Shown here in pieces: positions 37,350 to 51,700 of a stretch of DNA of 64,000 nucleotides. The DNA comes from Coriaria nepalensis (Eukaryota > Streptophyta > Magnoliopsida > Cucurbitales > Coriariaceae), in assembly GCA_027186245.1 (NCBI GenBank), contig CP114481.1, positions 37,913,501-37,977,500 of the forward strand, given 5' to 3'. Below the pieces are notes generated by a model. The model searched no databases. It saw only the letters and a program-made list of their open reading frames with translations, and was not told where the DNA came from. The stretch's first letter is position 1. Every line of letters starts with the position of its first letter. The translations under genes were made by a program, and so were the position numbers.

Positions 37350-40300
37350 CTTCAATGAGTCATTTCAAGTCAATAACTTATTTCAAAGCAATTCGAACGA
37401 ATTCTAGTTTTGCACTACAGAGACAACTTTTGTGCATAACTTGCAAATGATCATTGCAAGGAAAGTGTGCATTCGTTTAACCTTAAAATCATTTCAATGA
37501 GTCATTTCAAGTCAATAACTTATTTCAAAGCAAGTCGAACGAATTCTAGTTTTGCACTACAGACACAACTTTTGCGCATAACTTGCAAATGATCATTGCA
37601 AGGAAAGTGTGCATTCGTTTAACCTTAAAATCATTTCAATGAGTCATTTCAAGTCAATAACTTATTTCATAGCAATTCGAACGAATTCTAATTTTGCACT
37701 ACAAACACAACTTTTGTGGATAACTTGCAAATGATCATTGCAAGGAAAGTGTGCATTCGTTTAACCTTAAAATCATTTCAATGAGTCATTTCAAGTCAAT
37801 AACTTATTTCAAAGCAATTCGAACGAATTCTAGTTTTGCACTACAGACACAAAATTTTGTGCATAACTTGCAAATGATCATTCAAGGAGACTGTGCATTC
37901 GTTTAACCTTAAAATCATTTCAATGAGTCCTTTCAAGTCAATAACTTATTTCGAAGTAAGTCGAACGAATTCTAGTTTTGCACTACAGAGACAACTTTTG
38001 TGCATAACTTGCAAATGATCATTGCAAGGAAAGTGTGCATTCGTTTAACCTTAAAATCATTTCAATGAGTCATTTCAAGTCAATAACTTATTTCAAAGCA
38101 ATTCGAACGAATTCTAGTTTTGCACTACAGACACAAAATTTTGTGCATAACTTGCAAATGATCATTCAAGGAAACTGTGCATTCGTTTAACCTTAAAATC
38201 ATTTCAATGAGTCCTTTCAAGTCAATAACTTATTTCGAAGTAAGTCGAACGAATTCTAGTTTTGCACTACAGACATAACTTTTGTGCATAACTTCCAAAT
38301 GATCATTGCAAGGAAAGTGTGCATTCGTTTAACCTTAAAATCATTTCAATGAGTCATTTCAAGTCAATAACTTATTTCATAGCAAGTCGAACGTATTCTA
38401 GTTTTGCACTACAGACACAAAATTTTGTGCATAACCTGCAAATGATCATTGCAAGGAAAGTGTGCATTCGTTTAACCTTAAAATCATTTCAATGAGTCAT
38501 TTCAAGTCAATAACTTATTTCAAAGCAATTCGAATGAATTCTAGTTTTGCACTATAGAGACAACTTTTGTGCATAACTTGCAAATGATCATTGCAAGGAA
38601 AGTGTGCATTCGTTTAACCTTAAAATCATTTCAATGAGTCATTCCAAGTCAATAACTTATTTCAAAGCAATTCGAACGAATTCTAATTTTGCACTACAAA
38701 CACAACTTTTGTGGATAACTTGCAAATGATCATTGCAAGGAAAGTGTGCATTCGTTTAACCTTAAAATCATTTCAATGAGTCATTTCTAGTCAATAACTT
38801 ATGTCAAAGCAAGTCGAACGAATTCTAGTTTTGCACTACACACACAACTTTTGTGCATAACTTGCAAATGATCATTGCAAGGAAAGTGTGCATTCGTTTA
38901 ACCTTAAAATCATTTCAATGAGTCATTTCAATTCAATAACTTATGTCAAAGCAAGTCGAACGAATTCTAGTTTTGCACTACACACACAACTTTTGTGCAT
39001 AACTTGCAAATGATCATTGCAAGGAAACTGTGCATTCGTTTAACCTTAAAATCATTTCAATGAGTCATTTCAAGTCAATAACTTATGTCAAAGCAAGTCG
39101 AACGAATTCTAGTTTTCTACTACAAACACAACTTTTGTGGATAACTTGCAAATGATCATTGCAAGGAAAGTGTGCATTCGTTTAACCTTAAAATCATTTC
39201 AATGAGTCATTTCAAGTCAGTAACTTATTTCAAAGCAATTCGAACGAATTCTAGTTTTGCACTACAGACACAAAATTTTGTGCATAACTTGCAAATGATC
39301 ATTCAAGGAAACTGTGCATTCGTTTAAAATTAAAATCATTTCAATGAGTCCTTTCAAGTCAATAACTTATTTCGAAGTAAGTCGAACGAATTCTAGTTTT
39401 GCACTACGGACATAACTTTTGTGCATAACTTCCAAATGATCATTGCAAGGAAAGTGTGCATTCGTTTAACCTTAAAATCATTTCAATGAGTCACTTCAAG
39501 TCAATAACTTATGTCAAAGCAAGTCGAACGAATTCTAGTTTTCTACTACAAACACAACTTTTGTGCATAACTTGCAAATGATCATTGCAAGGAAAGTGTG
39601 CATTCGTTTAACCTTAAAATCACTTCAATGAGTCATTTCAAGTCAATAACTTATTTCAAAGCAATTCGAACGAATTCTAGTTTTGCACTACAGAGACAAC
39701 TTTTGTGCATAACTTGCAAATGATCATTGCAAGGAAAGTGTGCATTCGTTTAACCTTAAAATCATTTCAATGAGTCATTTCAAGTCAATAACTTATTTCA
39801 AAGCAAGTCGAACGAATTCTAGTTTTGCACTACAGACACAACTTTTGCGCATAACTTGCAAATGATCATTGCAAGGAAAGTGTGCATTCGTTTAACCTTA
39901 AAATCATTTCAATGAGTCATTTCAAGTCAATAACTTATTTCATAGCAATTCGAACGAATTCTAATTTTGCACTACAAACACAACTTTTGTGGATAACTTG
40001 CAAATGATCATTGCAAGGAAAGTGTGCATTCGTTTAACCTTAAAATCATTTCAATGAGTCATTTCAAGTCAATAACTTATTTCAAAGCAATTCGAACGAA
40101 TTCTAGTTTTGCACTACAGACACAAAATTTTGTGCATAACTTGCAAATGATCATTCAAGGAAACTGTGCATTCGTTTAACCTTAAAATCATTTCAATGAG
40201 TCCTTTCAAGTCAATAACTTATTTCGAAGTAAGTCGAACGAATTCTAGTTTTGCACTACAGAGACAACTTTTGTGCATAACTTGCAAATGATCATTGCAA

Positions 40301-41470
40301 GGAAAGTGTGCATTCGTTTAACCTTAAAATCATTTCAATGAGTCATTTCAAGTCAATAACTTATTTCAAAGCAATTCGAACGAATTCTAGTTTTGCACTA
40401 CAGACACAAAATTTTGTGCATAACTTGCAAATGATCATTCAAGGAAACTGTGCATTCGTTTAACCTTAAAATCATTTCAATGAGTCCTTTCAAGTCAATA
40501 ACTTATTTCGAAGTAAGTCGAACGAATTCTAGTTTTGCACTACAGACATAACTTTTGTGCATAACTTCCAAATGATCATTGCAAGGAAAGTGTGCATTCG
40601 TTTAACCTTAAAATCATTTCAATGAGTCATTTCAAGTCAATAACTTATTTCATAGCAAGTCGAACGTATTCTAGTTTTGCACTACAGACACAAAATTTTG
40701 TGCATAACCTGCAAATGATCATTGCAAGGAAAGTGTGCATTCGTTTAACCTTAAAATCATTTCAATGAGTCATTTCAAGTCAATAACTTATTTCAAAGCA
40801 ATTCGAACGAATTCTAGTTTTGCACTATAGAGACAACTTTTGTGCATAACTTGCAAATGATCATTGCAAGGAAAGTGTGCATTCGTTTAACCTTAAAATC
40901 ATTTCAATGAGTCATTCCAAGTCAATAACTTATTTCAAAGCAATTCGAACGAATTCTAATTTTGCACTACAAACACAACTTTTGTGGATAACTTGCAAAT
41001 GATCATTGCAAGGAAAGTGTGCATTCGTTTAACCTTAAAATCATTTCAATGAGTCATTTCTAGTCAATAACTTATGTCAAAGCAAGTCGAACGAATTCTA
41101 GTTTTGCACTACACACACAACTTTTGTGCATAACTTGCAAATGATCATTGCAAGGAAAGTGTGCATTCGTTTAACCTTAAAATCATTTCAATGAGTCATT
41201 TCAATTCAATAACTTATGTCAAAGCAAGTCGAACGAATTCTAGTTTTGCACTACACACACAACTTTTGTGCATAACTTGCAAATGATCATTGCAAGGAAA
41301 CTGTGCATTCGTTTAACCTTAAAATCATTTCAATGAGTCATTTCAAGTCAATAACTTATGTCAAAGCAAGTCGAACGAATTCTAGTTTTCTACTACAAAC
41401 ACAACTTTTGTGGATAACTTGCAAATGATCATTGCAAGGAAAGTGTGCATTCGTTTAACCTTAAAATCAT
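36907..41470. repeat. 16-monomer (2273 bp) tandem duplication
   Basis: The run of sixteen monomers starting near 36907 is repeated from about 39180 to 41470. Paired markers 2273 bp (16 x 142 + 1) apart are aagtcag at 36941/39214, catagcaatt at 37668/39941 and the private actatagag at 38551/40824. The differences I saw are single bases, for example gagtactt versus gagtcctt near 37075/39348, caaggagact versus caaggaaact, and cgaatgaatt versus cgaacgaatt near 38532/40805. The extra base per unit comes from one 143-bp aaaatttt/aacctg monomer. Ends on the right at aataagtc and cttttttc near 41470-41500. Confidence 0.85.
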
Positions 41471-44400
41471 TTCAATAAGTCATTTCAAGTCAATAACTTT
41501 TTTCAAAGCAAGTCGAACGAATTCTAATTTTGCACTACAGACACAACTTTTGCGCATAACTTGCAAATGATCATTGCAAGGAAAGTGTGCATTCGTTTAA
41601 CCTTAAAATCATTTCAATGAGTCATTTCAAGTCAATAACTTATTTCAAAGCAATTCGAACGAATTCTAGTTTTGCACTACAGACACAAAATTTTGTGCAT
41701 AACTTGCAAATGATCATTCAAGGAAACTGTGCATTCGTTTAACCTTAAAATCATTTCAATGAGTCCTTTCAAGTCAATAACTTATTTCGAAGTAAGTCGA
41801 ACGAATTCTAGTTTTGCACTACAGACATAACTTTTGTGCATAACTTCCAAATGATCATTGCAAGGAAAGTGTGCATTCGTTTAACCTTAAAATCATTTCT
41901 ATGAGTCATTCCAAGTCAGTAACTTATTTCAAAGCAATTCGAACGAATTCTAATTTTGCACTACAAACACAACTTTTGTGCATAACTTGCAAATGATCAT
42001 TGCATGGAAAGTGTGCATTCGTTTAACCTTAAAATCATTTCAATGAGTCATTTCAAGTCAATATCTTATGTCAAACCAAGTCGAACGAATTCTTGTTTTG
42101 CACTACACACACAACTTTTGTGCATAACTTGCAAATGATCATGGCAAGGAAAGTGTGCATTCGTTTAACCATAAAGTCATTTCAATGAGTCATTTCAAGT
42201 CAATAACTTATGTCAAAGCAAGTCGAACGAATTCTGGTTTTGCACTACACACACAACTTTTGTGCATAACTTGCAAATGATCATGGCAAGGAAAGTGTGC
42301 ATTCGTTTAACCTTAAAATCATTTCAATGAGTCATTTCGAGTCAATAACTTATGTCAAAGCAAGTCGAACGAATTCTAGTTTTGCACTACACACACAACT
42401 TTTGTGCATAACTTGCAAATGATCATTGCAAGGAAAGTGTGCATTCGTTTAACCTTAAAATCATTTCAATGAGTCATTTCAAGTCAATAACTTATGTCAA
42501 AGCCAGTCGAACGAATTCTAGTTTTCTACTACAAACACAACTTTTGTGCATAACTTGCAAATGATCATTGCAAGGAAAGTGTGCATTCGTTTAACCTTAA
42601 AATCATTTCAATGAGTCATTTCAAGTCAATAACTTATTTCATAGCAAGTCGAACGTATTCTAGTTTTGCACTACAGAGACAAAATTTTGTGCATAACCTG
42701 CAAATGATCATTGCAAGGAAAGTGTGCATTCGTTTAACCTTAAAATCATTTCAATGAGTCATTTCAAGTTAATAACTTATTTCAAAGCAATTCGAACGAA
42801 TTCTAGTTTTGCACTACAGAGACAACTTTTGTGCATAACTTGCAAATGATCATGGCAAGGAAAGTGTGCATTCGTTTAACCTTAAAATCGTTTCAATGAG
42901 TCATTTCGAGTCAATAACTTATGTCAAAGCAAGTCGAACGAATTCTAGTTTTCTACTACAAACACAACTTTTGTGCATAACTTGCAAATGATCATTGCGA
43001 GGAAAGTGTGCATTCGTTTAACCTTAAAATCATTTCAATGAGTCATTTCAAGTCAATAACTTATGTCAAAGCAAGTCGAACGAATTCTAGTTTTCTACTA
43101 CAAACACAACTTTTGTGCATAACTTGCAAATGATCATTGCAAGGAAAGTGTGCATTCGTTTAACCTTAAAATCATTTCAATGAGTCATTTCAAGTCAATA
43201 ACTTATTTCATAGCAAGTCGAACGTATTCTAGTTTTGCACTACAGACACAAAATTTTGTGCATAACCTGCAAATGATCATTGTATGGAAAGTGTGCATTC
43301 GTTTAACCTTAAAATCATTTCAATGAGTCATTTCAAGTCAATAACTTATTTCAAAGCAATTCGAACGAATTCTAGTTTTGCACTACAGAGACAACTTTTG
43401 TGCATAACTTGCAAATGATCATTGCAAGGAAAGTGTGCATTCGTTTAACCTTAAAATCATTTCTATGAGTCATTCCAAGTCAATAACTTATTTCAAAGCA
43501 ATTCGAACGAATTCTAATTTTGCACTACAAACACAAGTTTTGTGCATAACTTGCAAATGATCATTGCAAGGAAACTGTGCATTCGTTTAACCTTAAAATC
43601 ATTTCAATGAGTCATTTCAAGTCAATAACTTATGTCAAAGCAAGTCGAACGAATTCTAGTTTTCTACTACAAACACAACTTTTGTGGATAACTTGCAAAT
43701 GATCATTGCAAGGAAAGTGTGCATTCGTTTAACCTTAAAATCATTTCAATGAGTCATTTCAAGTCAATAACTTTTTTCAAAGCAAGTCGAACGAATTCTA
43801 ATTTTGCACTACAGACACAACTTTTGCGCATAACTTGCAAATGATCATTGCAAGGAAAGTGTGCATTCGTTTAACCTTAAAATCATTTCAATGAGTCATT
43901 TCAAGTCAATAACTTATTTCAAAGCAATTCGAACGAATTCTAGTTTTGCACTACAGACACAAAATTTTGTGCATAACTTGCAAATGATCATTCAAGGAAA
44001 CTGTGCATTCGTTTAACCTTAAAATCATTTCAATGAGTCCTTTCAAGTCAATAACTTATTTCGAAGTAAGTCGAACGAATTCTAGTTTTGCACTACAGAC
44101 ATAACTTTTGTGCATAACTTCCAAATGATCATTGCAAGGAAAGTGTGCATTCGTTTAACCATAAAATCATTTCAATGAGTCATTTCAAGTCAATAACTTA
44201 TGTCAAAGCAAGTCGAACGAATTCTAGTTTTGCACTACACACACAACTTTTGTGCATAACTTGCAAATGATCATTGCAAGGAAAGTGTGCTTTCGTTTAA
44301 CCTTAAAATCATTTCAATGAGTCATTTCAAGTCAATAACTTATGTCAAAGCAAGTCGAACGAATTCTAGTTTTGCACTACACACACAACTTTTGTGCATA

Positions 44401-47400
44401 ACTTGCAAATGATCATTGCAAGGAAACTGTGCATTCGTTTAACCTTAAAATCATTTCAATGAGTCATTTCAAGTCAATAACTTATGTCAAAGCAAGTCGA
44501 ACGAATTCTAGTTTTCTACTACAAACACAACTTTTGTGGATAACTTGCAAATGATCATTGCAAGGAAAGTGTGCATTCGTTTAACCTTAAAATCATTTCA
44601 ATGAGTCATTTCGAGTCAATAACTTAGGTCAAAGCAATTCGAACGAATTCTAGTTTTGCACTACAGACACAAAATTTTGTGCATAACTTGCAAATGATCA
44701 TTCAAGGAAACTGTGCATTCGTTTAACCTTAAAATCATTTCAATGAGTCATTTCAAGTCAATAACTTATTTCAAAGCAATTCGAACGAATTCTAGTTTTG
44801 CACTACAGACACAAAATTTTGTGCATAACCTGCAAATGATCATTGCAAGGATAGTGTGCATTCGTTTAACCTTAAAATCATTTCAATGAGTCATTTCAAG
44901 TCAATAACTTATTTCAAAGCAATTCGAACGAATTCTAGTTTTGCACTACAGAGACAACTTTTGTGCATAACTTGCAAATGATCATTGCAAGGAAAGTGTG
45001 CATTCGTTTAACCTTAAAATCATTTCAATGAGTCATTTCAAGTCAATAACTTATTTCAAAGCAAGTCGAACGAATTCTAATTTTGCACTACAGACACAAC
45101 TTTTGCGCATAACTTGCAAATGATCATTGCAAGGAAAGTGTGCATTCGTTTAACCTTAAAATCATTTTAATGAGTCATTTCAAGTCAATAACTTATTTCA
45201 GAGCAATTCGAACGAATTCTAGTTTTGCACTACAGACACAAAATTTTGTGCATAACTTGCAAATGATCATTCAAGGAAACTGTGCATTCGTTTAACCTTA
45301 AAATCATTTCAATGAGTCCTTTCAAGTCAATAACTTATTTCGAAGTAAGTCGAACGAATTCTAGTTTTGCACTACAGACATAACTTTTGTGCATAACTTG
45401 CAAATGATCATTGCAAGGAAAGTGTGCATTCGTTTAACCTTAAAATCATTTTAATGAGTCATTTCAAGTCAATAACTTATTTCATAGCAAGTCGAACGTA
45501 TTCTAGTTTTGCACTACAGACACAAAATTTTGTGCATAACCTGCAAATGATCATTGCAAGGAAAGTGTGCATTCGTTTAACCTTAAAATCATTTCAATGA
45601 GTCATTTCAAGTCAATAACTTATTTCAAAGCAATTCGAACGAATTCTAGTTTTGCACTATAGAGACAACTTTTGTGCATAACTTGCAAATGATCATTGCA
45701 AGGAAAGTGTGCATTCGTTTAACCTTAAAATCATTTCAATGAGTCATTCCAAGTCAATAACTTATTTCAAAGCAATTCGAACGAATTCTAATTTTGCACT
45801 ACAAACACAACTTTTGTGGATAACTTGCAAATGATCATTGCAAGGAAAGTGTGCATTCGTTTAACCTTAAAATCATTTCAATGAGTCATTTCGAGTCAAT
45901 AACTTATGTCAAAGCAATTCGAACGAATTCTAGTTTTGCACTACAGACACAAAATTTTGTGCATAACTTGCAAATGATCATTCAAGGAAACTGTGCATTC
46001 GTTTAACCTTAAAATCATTTCAATGAGTCATTTCAAGTCAATAACTTATTTCAAAGCAATTCGAACGAATTCTAGTTTTGCACTACAGACACAAAATTTT
46101 GTGCATAACCTGCAAATGATCATTGCAAGGATAGTGTGCATTCGTTTAACCTTAAAATCATTTCAATGAGTCATTTCAAGTCAATAACTTATTTCAAAGC
46201 AATTCGAACGAATTCTAGTTTTGCACTACAGAGACAACTTTTGTGCATAACTTGCAAATGATCATTGCAAGGAAAGTGTGCATTCGTTTAACCTTAAAAT
46301 CATTTCAATGAGTCATTTCAAGTCAATAACTAATTTCAAAGCAAGTCGAACGAATTCTAATTTTGCACTACAGACACAACTTTTGCGCATAACTTGCAAA
46401 TGATCATTGCAAGGAAAGTGTGCATTCGTTTAACCTTAAAATCATTTCAATGAGTCATTTCAAGTCAATAACTTATTTCAAAGCAATTCGAACGAATTCT
46501 AGTTTTGCACTACAGACACAAAATTTTGTGCATAACTTGCAAATGATCATTCAAGGAAACTCTGCATTCGTTTAACCTTAAAATCATTTCAATGAGTCCT
46601 TTCAAGTCAATAACTTATTTCGAAGTAAGTCGAACGAATTCTAGTTTTGCACTACAGACATAACTTTTGTGCATAACTTCCAAATGATCATTGCAAGGAA
46701 AGTGTGCATTCGTTTAACCTTAAAATCATTTCTATGAGTCATTCCAAGTCAGTAACTTATTTCAAAGCAATTCGAACGAATTCTAATTTTGCACTACAAA
46801 CACAACTTTTGTGCATAACTTGCAAATGATCATTGTAAGGAAAGTGTGCATTCGTTTAACCTTAAAATCATTTCTATGAGTCATTCCAAGTCAGTAACTT
46901 ATTTCAAAGCAATTCGAACGAATTCTAATTTTGCACTACAAACACAACTTTTGTGCATAACTTGCAAATGATCATTGCAAGGAAAGTGTGCATTCGTTTA
47001 ACCTTAAAATCATTTCAATGAGTCATTTCAAGTCAATAACTTATGTCAAAGCAAGTCGAACGAATCCTAGTTTTCTACTACAAACACAACTTTGGTGCAT
47101 AACTTGCAAATGATCATTGCAAGGAAAGTGTGCATTCGTTTAACCTTAAAATCATTTCAATGAGTCATTTCAAGTCAATAACTTATTTCATAGCAAGTCG
47201 AATGTATTCTAGTTTTGCACTACAGACACAAAATTTTGTGCATAACCTGCAAATGATCATTGCAAGGATAGTGTGCATTCGTTTAACCTTAAAATCATTT
47301 CAATGAGTCATTTCAAGTCAATAACTTATTTCAAAGCAATTCGAACGAATTCTAGTTTTGCACTACAGAGACAACTTTTGTGCATAACTTGCAAATGATC

Positions 47401-48290
47401 ATTGCAAGGAAAGTGTGCATTCGTTTAACCTTAAAATCATTTCAATGAGTCATTTCAAGTCAATAACTTATTTCAAAGCAAGTCGAACGAATTCTAGTTT
47501 TGCACTACAGACATAACTTTTGTGCATAACTTCCAAATGATCATTGCAAGGAAAGTGTGCATTCGTTTAACCTTAAAATCATTTCAATGAGTCATTTCAA
47601 GTCAATAACTTATTTCATAGCAAGTCGAACGTATTCTAGTTTTGCACTACAGACACAAAATTTTGTGCATAACCTGCAAATGATCATTGCAAGGATAGTG
47701 TGCATTCGTTTAACCTTAAAATCATTTCAATGAGTCATTTCAAGTCAATAACTTATTTCAAAGCAATTCGAACGAATTCTAGTTTTGCACTACAGAGACA
47801 ACTTTTGTGCATAACTTGCAAATGATCATTGCAAGGAAAGTGTGCATTCGTTTAACCTTAAAATCATTTCAATGAGTCATTTCAAGTCAATAACTTATTT
47901 CAAAGCAAGTCGAACGAATTCTAGTTTTGCACTACAGACACAACTTTTGCGCATAACTTGCAAATGATCATTGCAAGGAAAGTGTGCATTCGTTTAACCT
48001 TAAAATCATTTCAATGAGTCATTTCAAGTCAATAACTTATTTCATAGCAATTCGAACGAATTCTAATTTTGCACTACAAACACAACTTTTGTGGATAACT
48101 TGCAAATGATCATTGCAAGGAAAGTGTGCATTCGTTTAACCTTAAAATCATTTCAATGAGTCATTTCAAGTCAATAACTTATTTCAAAGCAATTCGAACG
48201 AATTCTAGTTTTGCACTACAGACACAAAATTTTGTGCATAACTTGCAAATGATCATTCAAGGAAACTGTGCATTCGTTTAACCTTAAAAT
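41471..48290. repeat. Mixed higher-order blocks, including a 9-monomer repeat at 44.6-46 kb
   Basis: The first cttttttc monomer is at 41498, repeated at 43771 (2273 bp). The tatcttatg/gttcttg head occurs at about 41752-42461 and recurs 6539 bp downstream, with the gccagtcg marker at 42502 and 49041. A 9-monomer (1280 bp) repeat is marked by acttaggtc/acttatgtc at 44621 and 45901, each followed by two aaaatttt monomers, a gatagtg monomer and a gcgcat monomer. From about 46720 two adjacent ctatgag/cagtaac monomers are followed by gaatcctag/cttgggtg-type (ctttggtgc) and ttcatagc monomers up to 48290. No unique sequence is present. Confidence 0.65.
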
Positions 48291-51200
48291 CATTTCAATG
48301 AGTCCTTTCAAGTCAATAACTTATTTCGAAGTAAGTCGAACGAATTCTAGTTTTGCACTACAGACATAACTTTTGTGCATAACTTCCAAATGATCATTGC
48401 AAGGAAAGTGTGCATTCGTTTAACCTTAAAATCATTTCTATGAGTCATTCCAAGTCAGTAACTTATTTCAAAGCAATTCGAACGAATTCTAATTTTGCAC
48501 TACAAACACAACTTTTGTGCATAACTTGCAAATGATCATTGCATGGAAAGTGTGCATTCGTTTAACCTTAAAATCATTTCAATGAGTCATTTCAAGTCAA
48601 TATCTTATGTCAAACCAAGTCGAACGAATTCTTGTTTTGCACTACACACACAACTTTTGTGCATAACTTGCAAATGATCATGGCAAGGAAAGTGTGCATT
48701 CGTTTAACAATAAAGTCATTTCAATGAGTCATTTCAAGTCAATAACTTATGTCAAAGCAAGTCGAACGAATTCTAGTTTTGCACTACACACACAACTTTT
48801 GTGCATAACTTGCAAATGATCATGGCAAGGAAAGTGTGCATTCGTTTAACCTTAAAATCATTTCAATGAGTCATTTCGAGTCAATAACTTATGTCAAAGC
48901 AAGTCGAACGAATTCTAGTTTTGCACTACACACACAACTTTTGTGCATAACTTGCAAATGATCATTGCAAGGAAAGTGTGCATTCGTTTAACCTTAAAAT
49001 CATTTCAATGAGTCATTTCAAGTCAATAACTTATGTCAAAGCCAGTCGAACGAATTCTAGTTTTCTACTACAAACACAACTTTTGTGCATAACTTGCAAA
49101 TGATCATTGCAAGGAAAGTGTGCATTCGTTTAACCTTAAAATCATTTCAATGAGTCATTTCAAGTCAATAACTTATTTCATAGCAAGTCGAACGTATTCT
49201 AGTTTTGCACTACAGAGACAAAATTTTGTGCATAACCTGCAAATGATCATTGCAAGGAAAGTGTGCATTCGTTTAACCTTAAAATCATTTCAATGAGTCA
49301 TTTCAAGTCAATAACTTATTTCAAAGCAATTCGAACGAATTCTAGTTTTGCACTACAGAGACAACTTTTGTGCATAACTTGCAAATGATCATTGCAAGGA
49401 AAGTGTGCATTCGTTTAACCTTAAAATCATTTCAATGAGTCATTTCAAGTCAATAACTTATTTCAAAGCAAGTCGAACGAATTCTAGTTTTGCACTACAG
49501 ACACAACTTTTGCGCATAACTTGCAAATGATCATTGCAAGGAAAGTGTGCATTCGTTTAACCTTAAAATCATTTCAATGAGTCATTCCAAGTCAATAACT
49601 TATTTCAAAGCAATTCGAACGAATTCTAATTTTGCACTACAAACACAACTTTTGTGGATAACTTGCAAATGATCATTGCAAGAAAAGTGTGCATTCGTTT
49701 AACCTTAAAATCATTTCAATGAGTCATTTCTAGTCAATAACTTATGTCAAAGCAAGTCGAACGAATTCTAGTTTTGCACTACACACACAACTTTTGTGCA
49801 TAACTTGCAAATGATCATTGCAAGGAAAGTGTGCATTCGTTTAACCTTAAAATCATTTCAATGAGTCATTTCAATTCAATAACTTATGTCAAAGCAAGTC
49901 GAACGAATTCTAGTTTTGCACTACACACACAACTTTTGTGCATAACTTGCAAATGATCATTGCAAGGAAACTGTGCATTCGTTTAACCTTAAAATCATTT
50001 CAATGAGTCATTTCAAGTCAATAACTTATGTCAAAGCAAGTCGAACGAATTCTAGTTTTCTACTACAAACACAACTTTTGTGGATAACTTGCAAATGATC
50101 ATTGCAAGGAAAGTGTGCATTCGTTTAACCTTAAAATCATTTCAATGAGTCATTTCAAGTCAATAACTTTTTTCAAAGCAAGTCGAACGAATTCTAATTT
50201 TGCACTACAGACACAACTTTTGCGCATAACTTGCAAATGATCATTGCAAGGAAAGTGTGCATTCGTTTAACCTTAAAATCATTTCAATGAGTCATTTCAA
50301 GTCAATAACTTATTTCAAAGCAATTCGAACGAATTCTAGTTTTGCACTACAGACACAAAATTTTGTGCATCACTTGCAAATGATCATTCAAGGAAACTGT
50401 GCATTCGTTTAACCTTAAAATCATTTCAATGAGTCCTTTCAAGTCAATAACTTATTTCGAAGTAAGTCGAACGAATTCTAGTTTTGCACTACAGACATAA
50501 CTTTTGTGCATAACTTCCAAATGATCATTGCAAGGAAAGTGTGCATTCGTTTAACCTTAAAATCATTTCAATGAGTCATTTCAAGTCAATAACTTATTTC
50601 ATAGCAAGTCGAACGTATTCTAGTTTTGCACTACAGACACAAAATTTTGTGCATAACCTGCAAATGATCATTGCAAGGAAAGTGTGCATTCGTTTAACCT
50701 TAAAATCATTTCAATGAGTCATTTCAAGTCAATAACTTATTTCAAAGCAATTCGAACGAATTCTAGTTTTGCACTATAGAGACAACTTTTGTGCATAACT
50801 TGCAAATGATCATTGCAAGGAAAGTGTGCATTCGTTTAACCTTAAAATCATTTCAATGAGTCATTCCAAGTCAATAACTTATTTCAAAGCAATTCGAACG
50901 AATTCTAATTTTGCACTACAAACACAACTTTTGTGGATAACTTGCAAATGATCATTGCAAGGAAAGTGTGCATTCGTTTAACCTTAAAATCATTTCAATG
51001 AGTCATTTCTAGTCAATAACTTATGTCAAAGCAAGTCGAACGAATTCTAGTTTTGCACTACACACACAACTTTTGTGCATAACTTGCAAATGATCATTGC
51101 AAGGAAAGTGTGCGTTCGTTTAACCTTAAAATCATTTCAATGAGTCATTTCAATTCAATAACTTATGTCAAAGCAAGTCGAACGAATTCTAGTTTTGCAC

Positions 51201-51700
51201 TACACACACAACTTTTGTGCATAACTTGCAAATGATCATTGCAAGGAAACTGTGCATTCGTTTAACCTTAAAATCATTTCAATGAGTCATTTCAAGTCAA
51301 TAACTTATGTCAAAGCAAGTCGAACGAATTCTAGTTTTCTACTACAAACACAACTTTTGTGGATAACTTGTAAATGATCATTGCAAGGAAAGTGTGCATT
51401 CGTTTAACCTTAAAATCATTTCAATGAGTCATTTCAAGTCAATAACTTTTTTCAAAGCAAGTCGAACGAATTCTAATTTTGCACTACAGACACAACTTTT
51501 GCGCATAACTTGCAAATGATCATTGCAAGGAAAGTGTGCATTCGTTTAACCTTAAAATCATTTCAATGAGTCATTTCAAGTCAATAACTTATTTCAAAGC
51601 AATTCGAACGAATTCTAGTTTTGCACTACAGACACAAAATTTTGTGCATAACTTGCAAATGATCATTCAAGGAAACTGTGCATTCGTTTAACCTTAAAAT
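48291..51700. repeat. Higher-order unit U0 (24 monomers, 3410 bp)
   Basis: The unit starts with gagtccttt/gaagtaag (48291), ctatgag/cagtaac/catgg (48433), tatcttatg/gttcttg (48575), a monomer preceded by an aataaagt tail (48717) and a cgag monomer (48859). The following body contains gccagtcg, agagacaaaatttt, a ctagtcaa monomer near 49731 repeated near 51010 (9 monomers apart), and cttttttc monomers at 50168 and 51446. Its head is shared with the later units, but its body resembles 37.5-41.5 kb more closely. Confidence 0.75.
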